Source of the DNA: Anarhynchus alexandrinus
Taxonomy: Eukaryota > Chordata > Aves > Charadriiformes > Charadriidae
Direction: 5' to 3'
Assembly: GCA_008711295.1 (NCBI GenBank)
Contig: VUYV01000089.1
Span: 2,542,000 to 2,605,999 of the forward strand
Length of the DNA stretch: 64,000 nt
Both the position numbers and the translations under genes were made by a program. This document shows positions 12,593-26,400 of the stretch, one piece after another. Below the pieces are notes generated by a model that saw nothing but the letters and a program-made list of their open reading frames with translations, made no database searches and was not told where the DNA came from. Every line of letters starts with the position of its first letter. Position 1 is the stretch's first letter.

Positions 12593-14666
12593 AGTATGTT
12601 ATCCATATATATGCAAATATTACATTTCTATATGTGTGATCATCATCACGTGATTTTTTGGTCTAATTTGTTTATTTGGTTTTTAATAAGGTGTTTCTCT
12701 TAGGAAAAAAAACCAAACAGATGAGTCACTGGTTGTTTTGCATTTTAAAGAATAGAATTTCATAGGTAACACATTTCCAAGTGGATTTCTTATTTTGAAT
12801 ATTGTAATTGAATATTTTTGCTAGAAACATGCAGAAAATTCTAAGAAACTAACATTATTGAGGATGGGAGTAGGAAGACAGGAGATTTCTTCTCAGAGAA
12901 CTGTGAATCAAAAAAGTCTAGAACTGGAGATTTTTTTTTTTTTAATGTTACATTACAGTATGTGAGAATGAATATTAATATTGGTACACAAAACAATTCA
13001 CGGATCAGCACAGCATTATTCAATACAGGTTGTGTTCGGGGATTTGGTATTGGAAGTAGAAATACAATCCTTTCATTCTGTAATTAATTATAATGAAACA
13101 TGTTTCTTGCTTGTTGTAGCAAATACAAATTCAATTTATGCCTTGTGTATTCCAAACTAACATAACACAGGAAAAAAATTCCCATTTTTATATGAAATAC
13201 CATCTTTAAAAAGTATAGTTGTCAAGCATACCTGGGAATTGAGATTCAACCTTCTTCTGAAATTCTGTCTGATGGTGTGTCAGTTGGGAAGCCCTAATGA
13301 ATTATAATGATCTGGCTGAGCATTGTGCTTCAGTTAGAGAAAAGACTGATTGTAGAATTCTATAATCTCAGGAGATAATGGAGAAAGGGAACAAGAAATT
13401 ATTATATACAGTGTTATACTTGGAATAGGAGAAGGAAGAAATGCTCAGTGAAAGAATCTGGCACCAACTGAAGAACAGAAATTCCTTTTTGGAAAATTGT
13501 CATTGAATAATATAATTAACTGTCAGCAGTTGTTGAGGAAGACAGAAGTTTTAAGTGCTTAGATGGTACTGAAGATGCCGTAACAGGATGGATCTTGCAG
13601 GGGATATTAAAATGGAATGCTTCAAATAGACCTTTGGACAGCAAATTGCTAGCACTTAGAGTGAAAAAAAACCTGGTGCAAACTTGTGCTGATTCCTTGT
13701 ATTATCTTTTTTGACTGCTCTAGAACTGCAGTACTGGCTAGTTAGAACTCTGACCTGACCTGTTGTATGGGTTTTAGTCTGAAATTTGGAGTTTATTTGT
13801 GCTTACATACCAAAAATGCTTATAATCTTTTAACTAGCTATAACTTGACCAGTAAAAGATTTAATCAGAGGACTTATGGAAGCCTTAATAACTATGTATT
13901 TAATGTAATGAAAAAAAAAAAATTTTTTAAAACTTTTGATTCCCTGACACATTAGATTGTGTGCTTATTAATTTGTCTGTCTAATTTCCTATTAATTGCA
14001 ACCCTGTTGGTTCTCAATTAGAAAGCTTTCAAAGCAATCCTTTGAGAGAAAATTAGTTTCCTAAATCAAGATAATTAAAGATGGGAACTTGCTAGTACCC
14101 ATACAATAGCATTCAAAGATCAAAGAGCTTAAGGGTTAAAAGAAAAAGCTTGAAAAGCCAGTCTGATTTCTTATACTCTCTGGCAATGTCACTTATTTAT
14201 AAGCATTTCCTTGAACTTTTAATTTTTTGAAACAGAAAGAATATTTATGCCAGAGACTGTTTCTATAATCCAGACAGGGCTCATGAGGCTGTTCTGACAT
14301 TTTTCCACAAGTCAAAGAGAATATTTTAACTCTATTAACAGCCATAATTTAAGTTTTTTATAATGCCTTAATAGGCAGTCATTCCTTTGAGGTAGATTAA
14401 CTAAATTTTTAAGTGTTTTTTCTTGGTCAATAATACTTCCAATACCTGGTGATAATAAAGTCTATTCTTTGACTACTTTTAATATTTAAGTTTTGAAGTT
14501 TCAGGTCATTTTCACGAAAGTATCATAAAACTTTGCAAACATTTATCTCTTTTCAAGTAAATTGCTTCAGTGAAGATATTTGAAACAAAAGCTATTTAAG
14601 ATTATAAAAAAAAATATTTTAAAAATCCTAATTTATAATTATAGACCTATGTAGTTCTCATTATTA

Positions 14667-14985
14667 TCATAGAATGGTTTGGGTTGGAAGGTACCTTAAA
14701 GATCATCCAGTTCCAACTCCCCTGCCATGGGCAGGGAAACCTCCTACCAGGTCAGGTTGCTCAAAGGCCCACCCAGCCTGGCCTTGAACTCATCCAGGGA
14801 TGGGGCCTCCACAACTTCTCTGGGAAACCTGTTCCAGTGCCTCAGCACCCTCATAGTGAAAAATTTCTTCCTAATATCTAATCTAAATCTCCCCTCTTCC
14901 AGTTTGAAGCCATTCCCCCTCATCCTGTCACTACATGCCCTAGTAAAAAGTCCCACCCCAGCTTTCCTGTAGGCCCCCTATAGAG
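14667..14985 (-). mobile_element. CR1 LINE, 3' end with ORF2 C-terminus
   Basis: The element begins with the 3' tail tcatagaatggtttgggttgg and runs, on the minus strand, through the ORF2 C-terminus. Recognisable peptides include [20 protein letters not shown] and [17 protein letters not shown] (14744-14956). It is about 319 bp, 5'-truncated near the 'tgtaggccccc' segment, and shares that break with the copies at 1 and 43453. Confidence 0.9.
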
Positions 14986-17234
14986 GGCCGAATTATAATT
15001 CTAATTCTTAAATTATAGGGTCCCTCTACATTAGCTTTTGGATCACCAATATGCTTTAGCAGCATATTTCCCATGTATCCATTCCTACCATGTTTTGATA
15101 AAATCTTACAGAATAATCCCAAAGCAAGCAGACTGGGTTCTTTTCTGTTGAAACCGAACCGAAACATATATTCCTGAAATACACCTAAGCAACTTGTACC
15201 CGCTGAAGGCCTTTCCATTCACAGGACCAACCAAGTGCTATTCCAAAATAAAATTTCTGGAACTCATACAGCATGGGCTTCGGGAGGTCAGCCCCAAAGG
15301 TCTTCTGTTGTGCTGTGCTGCTAGCTAATGCAGACGTAGGCAAGGGACCTGCCCCTGCCAGCATTTTCCAGTTCATAGGTCAAGGCTGCACATTTTCATT
15401 TACAGCTCACCTTTTTTCATTTTCACGTTTTCATTTACGGCCCCCTTATTAAGGAGGCTAAGCAGTCTGCTTGAGGAGAGCCAGTGAAAACTGGGCATTT
15501 GAGTGTACAAATGATATGTTTCTGGCAACATCTCAGAAATACTATCATTTGTATCAAAAAACAAACAGAAAATGTAATTGTTGAGAAACTTGAAATTTGT
15601 TTCTATGTCTTTATCAAGGCTTCTCATGTCTGTACTTTGTGTAATTTCTAATACAATTTCTGAAAACTTTAAAAACTATTTTTATATTAATAATTATAAG
15701 TAACATCCTCCCTAGCCTTTTTCTACAGGAATATGCCCCATGCAGTATGTGTGGGGCCAAGTCAGTAATTTATTAAAACACATAGATGATTAGCTTTTCT
15801 CTGATAGGCATTCTGTTATCTGTGTTCAATTCAATATTTAAAGAGGTATTAGTATTCCTACCAAAGGCAATCAGTGCTGTTAAAATCAAAATCCAGGAGG
15901 ACTGACTGAATCATAGGACTAGTAATCAGGGTGATATTTCCAGAACTTATTGTAAAGGCTCTTTAATCATATCTTCCTTCCCTGCTGTCCTAGTGGTGAC
16001 TTAGCTGCATGGATCAAAGGCTAAAAATGACATTATCAGTAGAAATCTTGCTTAATATACAGGGACGAAGTCTGCCAAACTTTATTTAATGTTAACAAAT
16101 TAACAAACTTTCTGCTGAGTACTTTCAGTGACAGCTGTTGAATGTTCAGTTAAACAGCAGCAAAACTTGTTGCAACCAGTAGTAGTTATGTCTCATGACA
16201 TCTGTTTACCAAATAACTGTTCTGTTTTCCGAAGTGATTTATTATAGTTAATTGCTGATTTTGAAGGCAGTGGTAATACTTGAAGAGTTAAAAAAATTAA
16301 ATTGATGAAGTCCTTTAGTAGACATCTACTTTACTTCCCAAAGTCAAGTAAGACCTCTCTTCTAGTAGATATAATGAATCTGTAAAACTTCTCTATACCC
16401 TGACTTTTAAACATACTGAATCTCTGAATACATATTCAAATGTGATTTGGAATATAAAAACATACATGTATTTCATACACAAATACAGGCTGTTATCTTG
16501 AATATAATTTTTAGATATCTAGAATCTTATTTTCCAGAAGATTGTAAGGAATAATGAATATCAGCTTCTGTAGTGAGAATAAAGTCATTCTAAATTAGCT
16601 CCCCCAAAAATTAATTTTCAGACTTTAAAATACAGGAATGGATGCTTAACACTAGGAGTTGTATTTTCCAATATGAGGGTTCAGTGTCAGATCATACACT
16701 TAAATCTGGTATTTTCTTTCTGATTCCATGGGTCTTGAAAGACCATAGCATGCATGGAATAAAAATTTTGTTAATTTGTATCTAAAGTAAAACGTTTCTT
16801 TGCTTTAATAGAGTAATTTATGTGTAAGAAATATTTTTTATATTCATCCAAAGATCAAGAGTTTTATCGTGTGGTTTGCACTTGAACTGCCTCGTTTTAT
16901 GACAACAGGGGAACAGTAAAATTAGAAATCCAGTCTTTGTGTCTGCATTTTAAATGTTTATTATGTAATTGTCAAGGAGGGTTCTCATTGACATTAAAAT
17001 ACTTATTTGCATCCGCTGAAGATGTGGCCTTTTTTCCACAACAGTGTTACAGGAAAAATATCCTTCAATTGGTTCTCCTCGTTCTTCTTAGATAGGACTA
17101 TGCTGCCTTAAGCAAATGGGTAAGGGTACTTTGCTACGTAGGTTTTCATCAGTTGTCGTTTTGGTAGCATGATATTAGGATTGCACATTATGACAAATGC
17201 CTTAATCAAAAACTATCTCTGTTTATGGTGCTTT

Positions 17235-17275
17235 ACAGATAGGAGTGATAACTATCTACAGATAGGAGTGATAAG
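17235..17275. repeat. Two-copy tandem duplication, period 23
   Basis: The motif acagataggagtgataa occurs at 17235 and 17258. Confidence 0.8.
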
Positions 17276-17584
17276 GAAAAAGACTAACATCAACATTAAA
17301 TAAAAACCTTCAAGTTTTTTTACTTAGGTATAAAATGCATGTATATAACAGTTTCAGCTTAGCATAAGTGTTTTTGTATATTAGCATGTAGTAGAGTCTT
17401 CATATTCTGTCAGAGATACTTAATTCAGATTTGATTAGCTTGTTAAATCAGTTTATTTCTTGACAGGTTTTCTCTAAGCTATCGTCTGTTCAAATTATCA
17501 GATGGATTATCTGTGCTTATTTATTACTTTGATGGGCAAAAATATTTCAGTTTATTTTCCTGTTTCCTAACTTTTATGATACTT

Positions 17585-17735
17585 CTCTTAGAATCACAAG
17601 ATTATGGAAATACTGCTTGGGAGGCACCTCTGCAGGTCATCTCTTCCAGTCTCTTCTTTACAGCAAGACTGTCACAAGCAGTCAACCGGATCATGACTTT
17701 GTCTAGTTAACTTTGTTCTAGTTCTAGTTAACTTT
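17585..17735 (-). mobile_element. Older CR1, 3' part (left half of an interrupted copy)
   Basis: From tagaatcacaagattatgg onward this matches a minus-strand CR1 tail, reaching the 'gatcatgactttgtctagtt' segment. There it is interrupted by a plus-strand CR1 and resumes at about 18824. A small duplication of the ctagttaactttg motif sits at the junction (17700-17745). Confidence 0.75.
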
Positions 17736-17747
17736 GTCTAGTTCACA

Positions 17748-18822
17748 GGCAAGCTTAGGAATTGTGGGCTAGATGAATGGACAGTGGGGTGGATTGAGAA
17801 CTGGCTAACAGATAGAGCTCAGAGGGTTGTGGTTAGTGGTGCAGAGTCTAGTTGGAGGTCAGTAACAAGTGGTGTCCCTCAAGGGTACTGGGTCCAGTCC
17901 TGTTCAATATATTCATCAATGATCTGGATGAAGGGATAGAGTGTACCATCAGCAAGTTTGCTGATGACATAAAACTGGGAGGAGTGGCTGACACGCCAGA
18001 AGGCTGTACTGCTTTATAGCGTGACCTGGACAGGCTGGAGAGTTGGGCGGAGAGGAACCTTATGAAATTCAACAAGTGTAAGTGTAGGGTACTGCATCTG
18101 GGGAGGAATAACCCCATGCATCAGTACAGGTTGGGGGCTGACCTGCTGGAGAGCAGCTCTGTGGAAAGGGACCTGGGAGTCCTGGAGGACAACAGGATGA
18201 CCATGAGCCAGCAATGTGCCCTGGCGGCCAAGAAGGCAAATGGCATCCTGGGGTGCATCAAGAAGAGTGTGGCCAGCAGGTCGAGGGAGGTCATCCTCCC
18301 CCTCTACTCTGCCCTGATGAGGCTCCAGTTCTGGGCTCCCCGGTTAAAGAAAGACAGGGATCTGCTGGAGAGGGTCCAGCAAAGGGCTACGAAGATGATT
18401 GGGTATTAGAACATCTCTCATATGAGGAAAGACTGAGGGACTTGGGTCTTTTTAGTCTAGAGAAAAGAAGATTGAGGGGGGATCTTATTAACGCTTATAG
18501 ATACTTAAAGGGAGAATGCCAGGGGGATGGGAGCAGTCTTTTTTCAGTGGTGCCCAGTGATAGGACGAGGGGTAATGGGCACAAGCTTGAACATAGGAAG
18601 TTCCATCTTAACATGAGGAGGAACTTCTTTACCTTGAGGGTAGTGGAGCACTGGAACAGTCTGCCCAGAGAGGTGGTGGAGTCTCCCACTCTGGAGACAT
18701 TCAAAACCCACCTGGACGCAGCCCTGTGCAACCTGTTGTAGGTGACCCTGCTCTGTCAGGGGGGGTTGGACTAGATAATCTCCAGAGGTCCCTTCCAACC
18801 CTGACTATTCTGTGATTCTGTG
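17748..18822 (+). mobile_element. CR1 LINE, 3' 1.1 kb, inserted into an older CR1
   Basis: This is the longest and best preserved CR1 in the window. It covers the reverse transcriptase end ([11 protein letters not shown] then KFADD at 17954-17968, the catalytic motif), the thumb and the C-terminus, then the 3' UTR 'ggttggactagataatctcc', and ends in attctgtgattctgtga. It is 5'-truncated, as is normal for CR1. The frame is broken (see the pseudogene entry). Confidence 0.93.
17891..18741 (+). pseudogene. CR1 ORF2 remnant (reverse transcriptase C-terminal part)
   Basis: The RT frame is read from about 17891 ([15 protein letters not shown]) through the FADD motif at 17957-17968. It has an in-frame TAG at 18017-18019 where the family usually has Gln, then continues to TKMIGY and a stop near 18409. 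A frameshift near 18400 moves the continuation ([20 protein letters not shown] onward, ending near 18741) to another frame. A further small indel lies near 17885. Three lesions in under 900 bases make it inactive. The 115- and 175-codon open frames here are pieces of this one remnant. Confidence 0.88.
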
Positions 18823-18823
18823 A

Positions 18824-19190
18824 ACTCTGCAAGGGTATAGACACCACAACTTCTCTGGACAACCTTTTCCTACGTTACACTCTTCTTGGAGTGATTTTTT
18901 TTTTTTTTCCTTGAGGTCCACAGAGAAGAGCTTGGCTCTGACATCTTTGTAACTCTGTTTCAATAAGTTGTAGGCATTTATTAGCTAGGTAATTAGCCTT
19001 CTATTTGCGAGAACAAACAAGCCAGTTTCCCTCATAGTTTCTCTAAGAGACATTTGGTCTAAGCCCCTCATCATAACCCTTTGCTGGACTCTTCCAGATT
19101 ACACATATCCCTCTTGAACTAGGGGCCCAAAACTGGGCACAGCACTCCAGGTGTGACCTCACCGCTGATGAGTAGAGGGTTGGAGAAGAA
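18824..19190 (-). mobile_element. Older CR1, continuation (right half of an interrupted copy)
   Basis: The old minus-strand CR1 resumes with 'ctgcaagggtatagacaccacaactt' and runs through the ORF2 C-terminus to 'cccaaaactgggcacagcactcc' and 'tgatgagtagaggg' (about 19175). It is more diverged than the CR1 inserted into it. A T-run at 18895-18910 is a local expansion. Confidence 0.78.
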
Positions 19191-19535
19191 TTCATTCAAA
19201 GTAGCTACCCAGATGTCATTCAGAAATTATCATTTTGGGTTTTTTTCAGATAATTTAAAATAAATCAGAAAATTATCTTTTTATGATGTTTAAGATTTTT
19301 TCTAAGGTACTTCCTTTTTTGTGGCATAAATTTACAATAAATTGAATCTTAGTCCAGCTCATGAACAAATACTTTCAGCAAGTCCTAAATGAATTGACAT
19401 AATGAGGGAAAGATTTTAAATCTTTAAAATCTAATCTCTATTCATTTTAGCTTCTAATGTAAGATTCTAAACTAACCCAGACATGAAAGAGAAATTTTCT
19501 TATTTGATCACGATAACTAATCTAAGTTTGGAAGT

Positions 19536-19608
19536 AAGCCTTGCTGTGAGCAGGAGGTTGGATAAGATAACCTGTAGAGGTCACCTCCAACCTAAATAAT
19601 TCTATGAT
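19536..19608 (+). mobile_element. CR1 3' tail fragment
   Basis: The short tail reads 'gagcaggaggttggataaga', then 'gaggtcacctccaacctaaa' and 'attctatgat'. It is a very short 5'-truncated CR1 copy. Confidence 0.8.
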
Positions 19609-22324
19609 TTTATCTCAGTTTTTCAGAGATATAAAGAAAAAAAATCAAATTTCACAGCTCAATTAAGCCATCCCAGATTTAGCCTGGGAGTTTATGTAGA
19701 TGACCTGTTTTATGCTGAATAGAAATAGTTACCTGTAAGGTAATGGAATTATTTCTGTGGATAGATTATCCTTTCTTTTATTTACTTTAATATATGTATG
19801 CTTTAATATATTGACCTGTATACTGAGGCAGAAAGACAAGTTCTTAAAGACATTAAATATACTTTGTGCAATAATAAGGTGTTTGTTAAAAGTGTATTGG
19901 CAGCATTCAGCATTATAGAGGTTCTATGCATAAAAGTGTATCCTCTTTGCAAAGGACTGGGATGATAACAGCCATAGAGACAAATATATTCTGCACAGAA
20001 CAGGTGTGATATCTCCAACAGTTACACTTCTGTAATAATGATTTCTAAGCCTTTTTCAGATAGACATTTGTTAGATCCAATTTCACGTCTCTTCAGGATT
20101 TAACCATTCAAGGAAAGACTTTGTGATGAAGGAATATTTTTCTGAAATACTTCCATTTTTCTTGAATGTTGAATATTTTGAGTTGATTACTAAGTAGAAG
20201 AATCATCTTAATCTGTCATCTTTTAATATTGTTTAGGTAATTTATGATTTCTTTTTTATATCAAAAATATCAGTAAGTATAATAGTATCAAATTCATCAC
20301 TGAATTATTTATAGTTTACAAATAGAATCACATTAAATTATAGATAAAAACACATGCAACAATAATTCTAGGTTTGTGTGCCATTGAAATAAGGTAGTAT
20401 TTTAAAAAGTTTTCTATGAAAGATAAAATATATTTATACAAATAACTGTATATCAAGATGTTTCTGTATAATATTGTCTAAATACTCTGTAAGTGATGTA
20501 CTATAACATTTTTTAAGTACTTTTCCTGTAAATTCTAGGAGCAGAAAGTGAAGGAATACATAGAGAAAACATATCAAAATGGCTAATTCTCCACGCCATG
20601 CTTCCAGTACATTTCCTTCTAAGCAGAATTTTCTTAGCGTAAGGAAGCTTAGTGGCTGGTGCAGATATTATTTCTGTTCTTCGGATCAATCCCAGTTGTT
20701 AATATTTTCATGTCTTGGATGCATTAGTAATAATGGAAAACTTGAGAACCGGATTATGGATTCTTGCACTTCAAAATGTGTGTGCAAGTTTTTCAAGGAC
20801 TCGATGGAAGGAAGAGAAAATAAAAAGTACTGCTCAAAGTAAACTGTACTGAATGAAATGATGACTCCATAAATTCAAATTCCAGACAATTTGAAGTTTC
20901 TCAGGAAACACATACCTTTTATAAGGAGAATGTAGGCAAATTGACTAGTGTCAATAGAAAGGCTACAAGTCCTTAAATCTGAATTTAGACACTGCCTGTA
21001 GATCTATGTGCCTGGCAGCAGGAAGTCCCCATAGCCGTTTCTGCATGACCTGATGACATCTGTCCTCAGCAGGATGGCAGATTTCAGAAATAGACTGAAT
21101 AGGGCAATTCATATTTCTTTGAGCTATTAATTCATTTTCTTGAGATGTCAAACAGACATCCTTGGGTCACATTTCCACAAGTTCTTTGTCAAGTCTTACA
21201 ATTAAAAATGTGGGGTTTTGTGTTGTTGAAGTTAATATTCTGATTTCATTATGCAGTTCCAAGAAATGAGAATTAACTGCTTACGCTTGTATTAAAGAAA
21301 CATCCTGATGGAGACTGCAACTGATTTTTGAGGCACGAAATGTTTTTACTAGATCAGTCCTTTTCTCTGAAACAGGTAATTTGGGGATATGTTGCCTTTC
21401 GCAAGAAAAAAAGACAAATCCATGAGAAAAGCCAATGCAGTTGGTTGTTTAGAGGTTCTTGGAACTAGGGTTAAAATACTTTCTGTTCAGGTACAGAGAC
21501 ATTGGTTAGTCAGTGTGTTTTATTCAAGATGTAATTAACTAAATACTACTCTTACTGTTGCTGACGTTAGTTTAGATGTTGTCCTGTTTTAACTTATTTG
21601 CTCTCTTCTGGTACATTTTATAGAGACTACTATATTTTTAGCAACAGTTGCCAAAAGAGAAGTTGTATTCAATTGCAATAGTTGCTGTATCTGGCCATCT
21701 GCTTGCTTGTTAATATCACCTAATAACTTTTGAACTCAAAGGTTAATTTCAGCATTTTTCTTGTGAGAGTTGAGGGGAAGGGATTGATTGTGCCTTTCGT
21801 TGCAAAGTTTTCTTGTTTTTAAATCAGTCAAGGTGCATTGATTCCATAGTTATGTGATCTGATTTCTTGCCCTACCTTTATTAGAAAACTGTCTTTTAGC
21901 ACCTATATTTTCTTTTTAGAAAAATCTCTTAATACATACTTCACCTTAGAAACAAACATTACATGAGTCTTCTGTAGGATGTGTTTGAAGCAGACATTTT
22001 TGTGAGGGCGGGCTGTGTATTGTTTAAGCATAGGCAAACTCTTGGCTCCTACTATGAGACATGGAGCAATCCATTCTTCACAAGGTTTTCTACTACTCAT
22101 TAGAATCATAAGGAACCTTGATTGACAAACTGGTATCTTGAAATGTGCAGGATATAAATTTGAAGGGGTCTTGCAGGGTCTGTCAGACTCAGAAGAACCT
22201 TTCTGATGCTGTGCCTGATGATACAGAAAGATGATTCTGGTTTTTTTTCTTTTTCATCTTTTTGTTACTTTGGCAATGTTGGATTGGTTGTCTGATCATT
22301 TGAAGGTTTAATGTATTTGGCATT

Positions 22325-22388
22325 AAGCAAAAACATTGCATACAATTTTTGGCCTTCAGCAAAAACACTGCATACAATTTTTGCCTGA
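22325..22388. repeat. Two-copy tandem duplication, period 32
   Basis: The motif agcaaaaaca(t/c)tgcatac, followed by aatttttg, occurs twice in tandem. Confidence 0.85.
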
Positions 22389-22971
22389 AGTTTGAGAAAC
22401 GGTGTTTGGATTTAGATTATAAAGGCCAAGTGCTTAGAACGAATGCTGGCTCAGTCCAGTATCCCTCTGCAATTTCAAGGACCACTTGAGCTATTAGCTG
22501 ATTTTGAAGAAAGAATTTTTGCAGTGATTCAGCTTGGCTTTTGTTTGTTTCTCGCCTAACTCCTGGTCCCAGTGTCATGTTTGCTGCTCCTGTTCTGAAG
22601 GCAGCATGAATGTACTCTTCAATTAGGGTGTCCTTGTTCAGTTACTGTCTTGGTATGGTATCCAACTTGTGCTGAATGCCAAGCAACAACGGAGAAATGC
22701 AGTTTTCAAAAGTTTCTACCTCAGCAAAACCAAAATTAAATACAATGAGGAAATATGAGGCACTCTTATAGCATGAGTGCTTCTTTTCAGCAACATTCCT
22801 AAGGTTTGTGGCGTTAAGGTAAAGTTTACAGTTTTGGATAAATGTCAGCCTTGTGTTGTTTGTTTGTTTGGTTGGTTTTTTTTCCTCTGTATTGTGTAAG
22901 ATTTACTGTTCTATAATAAAACACTGTTCAGTGGAGCAGGAGGACAGCAAGGTAGATTTTTATGTTAGAAA

Positions 22972-23410
22972 GATCCCACAGACTCACACAGAGCAGCTGA
23001 GGCATGAAGGCACCTCTGGAGATCACCTGGTGCAACCCCCTGCTCAGAGCAGGATCAGCCAGCGAAGGTTGCTCAGGGCCATGTCCAGTCAGGTTTTTAA
23101 TATCTCCAAGGATGGAGAATCAGCAACTGATCTGGGCAACCAGTTCCAGTGTTAAACCACCCTTGCCGTAAAAAAGTGTTTTCTTACGTTTAAACAGAAT
23201 TTCCTCTATTTGAGTCTGTGCCCATTGCCACTTGTCCTGTCGCTGGGCAGCACCAAGAAGAGCCTGGCTCCCTCTTCTTTACTCTCCCCATCAGGTATTT
23301 ATACACACGGATGAGATACCCCCTGAGCCCTCTCTGCTCCGGGCTGAAGAGTCCCAGCTCTCCCAGCCTCTCCCCATCGGCGAGAGGTGTCTTCATGCTG
23401 CAGTACATCT
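22972..23410 (-). mobile_element. CR1 LINE, 3' end
   Basis: On the minus strand this carries the ORF2 C-terminus and 3' UTR of a CR1 of a different subfamily ('acctctggagatcacctggt', 'aggtttttaatatctccaagg', 'cccagctctcccagcctctcc'). It has minus-strand peptide traces such as ERLGELGLFSPEQRGLRGYL. It is about 440 bp and 5'-truncated. Confidence 0.88.
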
Positions 23411-26400
23411 GTGATACAGATACTATATCCCTGTGATATAGATTATGAACTGCTTCTTGTGAAGGCCTGTACCAACCTTGCATAACAGTAGGTGAGAGGA
23501 GGTTATATATTAAAGCACATTTAAAATTTATCAAGATTCAAAATATTCCTGTGCAACTAAATACTACCAGCTGTACCATCAATTATTTCTTTTTATTAAG
23601 GGCAATGCGTTTTTTTAAGGTTTTGTAGTCAGCTTGTATCACAAGCTTTTAGGTTTTGCAAATTTTATTTAATCCATTTTAGATTAGATAAAAAAAAATT
23701 CTAGGTTGCTGTTACTGACAGACTGTCACTTTGAAGATTAAGATCCTAATTTTTCAAGTTTATCTTTATTGAGGTACTTTTGTTTTTTAGAAGATTCTAC
23801 CTAGGGTGTAGGAGAAATTATGAAATTAAGAATTCACTGACTACATAATTTTCAGTTCGGAAAGCATTTTTTTTTAAATTCATAGGGTCTTGAAATACTT
23901 TTTCTCTCTGTTTATTGCTGCCAAAAAGAAACATTTTCAGACTGAGGAGCTTTTGTTAAGGTGGTGTTAAGCTTTAATATAGGTATAATCACACTATTCT
24001 AGATTTTTTTCCCCTACATATCTATTTATCTATGAGATTAATATAGGATAAAGATTCTCCAGTATGTTTCTCTACAGTTAAAATAGTGTAATATTCTATT
24101 AAGCAGTGAATTTTAAACTTCACTGATTTTTTCATTCATAATAAGAAGCTCTACTGGAATAACTTTAATAGAATTAAATATCTGCATCATGTCATGCCTG
24201 ACAGAACCCATTTTACAGCTAAAGTCCTCTGAAGTTCATGCCTTTCACTTACAGAAAATCTTTCTTGCCAAAAACAGTCTTGAAGTGAATAATATTAGAT
24301 ATCTTGTTGGGTTTTTTTTTTTTTTAATTTGGTTATCTTTTAATCTTGGTTTTCTGTGATAATTTTCCATGCCATGATTAGAAAATAAATATACAGATTA
24401 AATATTGATTAAAACTTCTTTAAAATATCTAAATAAGGTTGGGCTTGTAAATCTATATTTAAATATTTAAATCATTATCCCATCTTTTAAGTTTTGAGAG
24501 AGCTGAGCTTCCGATATCAACCTACATGGAAATACCCATAAAAGTCACAATGTTTATACTCGTATGTTTATTTCTAAACTATAGTTTCCTTCAGTTGGGG
24601 GAGGCAGTACTGAGTAACTGAGTGTTTGAGGTAAGTCTTGTGAATAAAGTTGTAACAAGCAGACCTTGTTTAAGCAATGTCCTGATTTACAGTTGTATAC
24701 TGTCTCTGTTCAGATAGTAATATCTGTTTTACTGTTTCTGCTGCAAGTGTCATAGAAAAGAATATTTGACAGAGGATTTTCTGACTATGCTTCAGTATTT
24801 GTGCCATTTTTGCACAAAACTGGATCATATTGATTCTCTTGCATCATGCATTTCACCCCTATAACATCTGTTATGCCCCAGAAGGCAGTTTGAACTTTGT
24901 GCTACTTCTAGCTCTTCTCATCAGGGAAAATGACACTTCAACAGATGTAGGAAATGAATTCATGATGACACAAAGACTGTTTTGTCTACCTAAAAATAAA
25001 CCACTCTGTATTCTATAAGACAGAATTTCAACAAGGAATCCATAATGATTCAAATAAAACCTTGGAACTTTCTATCAGGACTGTATTTCCTACTGACAAA
25101 TCCAAATTAACGCTAATGCGATGAAATGGAAAGTAGTTCAGTGAGACTGAACTACTTAATTAATCGTGAAACTTGATGTTAAACAATTAAAAATGTAGCT
25201 AGCATCGCTCAGTACAGTCATACCCTGGAGAAGAGATGCTTTACGATTTAGTAGTAGCCTGCCACTACAAAGTTGAAAAATAACCAACCTCTGTAACTTT
25301 AATTTTTTTGTTTATTGGCTTTGCAGATGCAGTTTGTCTTTCAGATATTTCTACACAACAAATTGCAGGCAAGCTTTTCAAGGCCATTGAATGGAAGACA
25401 GGTTATCATTAAGGCAGTTAATATATCTATATTCATAAGAAAAAAGAATAATATAGTGTTATAGTGCTTACAGGATATTAGAATACTGTCTGAATAGAAA
25501 ACTTCCTGTGGTTTATTAAACTGCTAAAAGAAATTGAGAAAAAAAATCTAGGAGTACATTTAAATGATAAAATGTTGAGTGATTTACGTTTCAATAGGCT
25601 ATTTGGATTAAATTTTCACTACAGGTTCCCACACACAGAGGAAAAAAAAATATTCTTTAGCATTATTTTTAATCCCAAAGGATTATAAATGTATAAATTA
25701 TTTTTAAACACCTCAAGTCTCAGAAACTTTACAAGCTCAACAAGAATATCATCTCCTTTTCAGTGGGTATGCAGATGATAGGATTTCTTCTCAGTAGACA
25801 GTTCACTTAAATATAAAAGAGATGTGACAGTAGGTGGTAAAATCCTACTTTTTCTAGCATTTTATTGTTGGTTTGCTGTTTAATGATGATAATTTTAGTA
25901 ATGATGTCATTAGCTTTAATGGTCATTTTATGTGTAACAGCTGACTGCATACCATTCCTTCTTCAAAGGTCTGCAGTGTTGGAGTCTTCTTCATTGTCTA
26001 TAGGAAAAAAAAATGGTACCTTAGGTGACTTATGGTATCTCTGAACATTAATTTTGTTTGGCGATTCCATCTCTGGAGTTCAAATAGCTTAATAGACTTC
26101 AATACAGTTCTATTTTGTACTGTTGTTTTAATGGAATTACTTAGGGCAGAGGTGTATGGTTCCTGATTGTGGAAACAGCTCAAATCAGACTTTCACTTAC
26201 CGAACTGTAACTTTATGGATTGTATAATGTTCTTGTATTTCTGACTTTGCTGAATTAATAGTTGAAAAAAGTTAATTGATTGAGATTTTTAAAAAGAACC
26301 TAAAAAAGAATTTGCCCTAAAATAAAATGCCTATGAACTGTTTGATACTTCACAAGTTCAGTGTACGTTTAATAATTTCCATTTTCTCATTTCAGCTTAG

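Noticed and set aside
20579..20842. 87-codon plus-strand frame starting MANSPRHASSTF
   Set aside because: It has several Cys and an ATG, but no recognisable domain, no splice context and no neighbouring support. Its length is within chance for the window.
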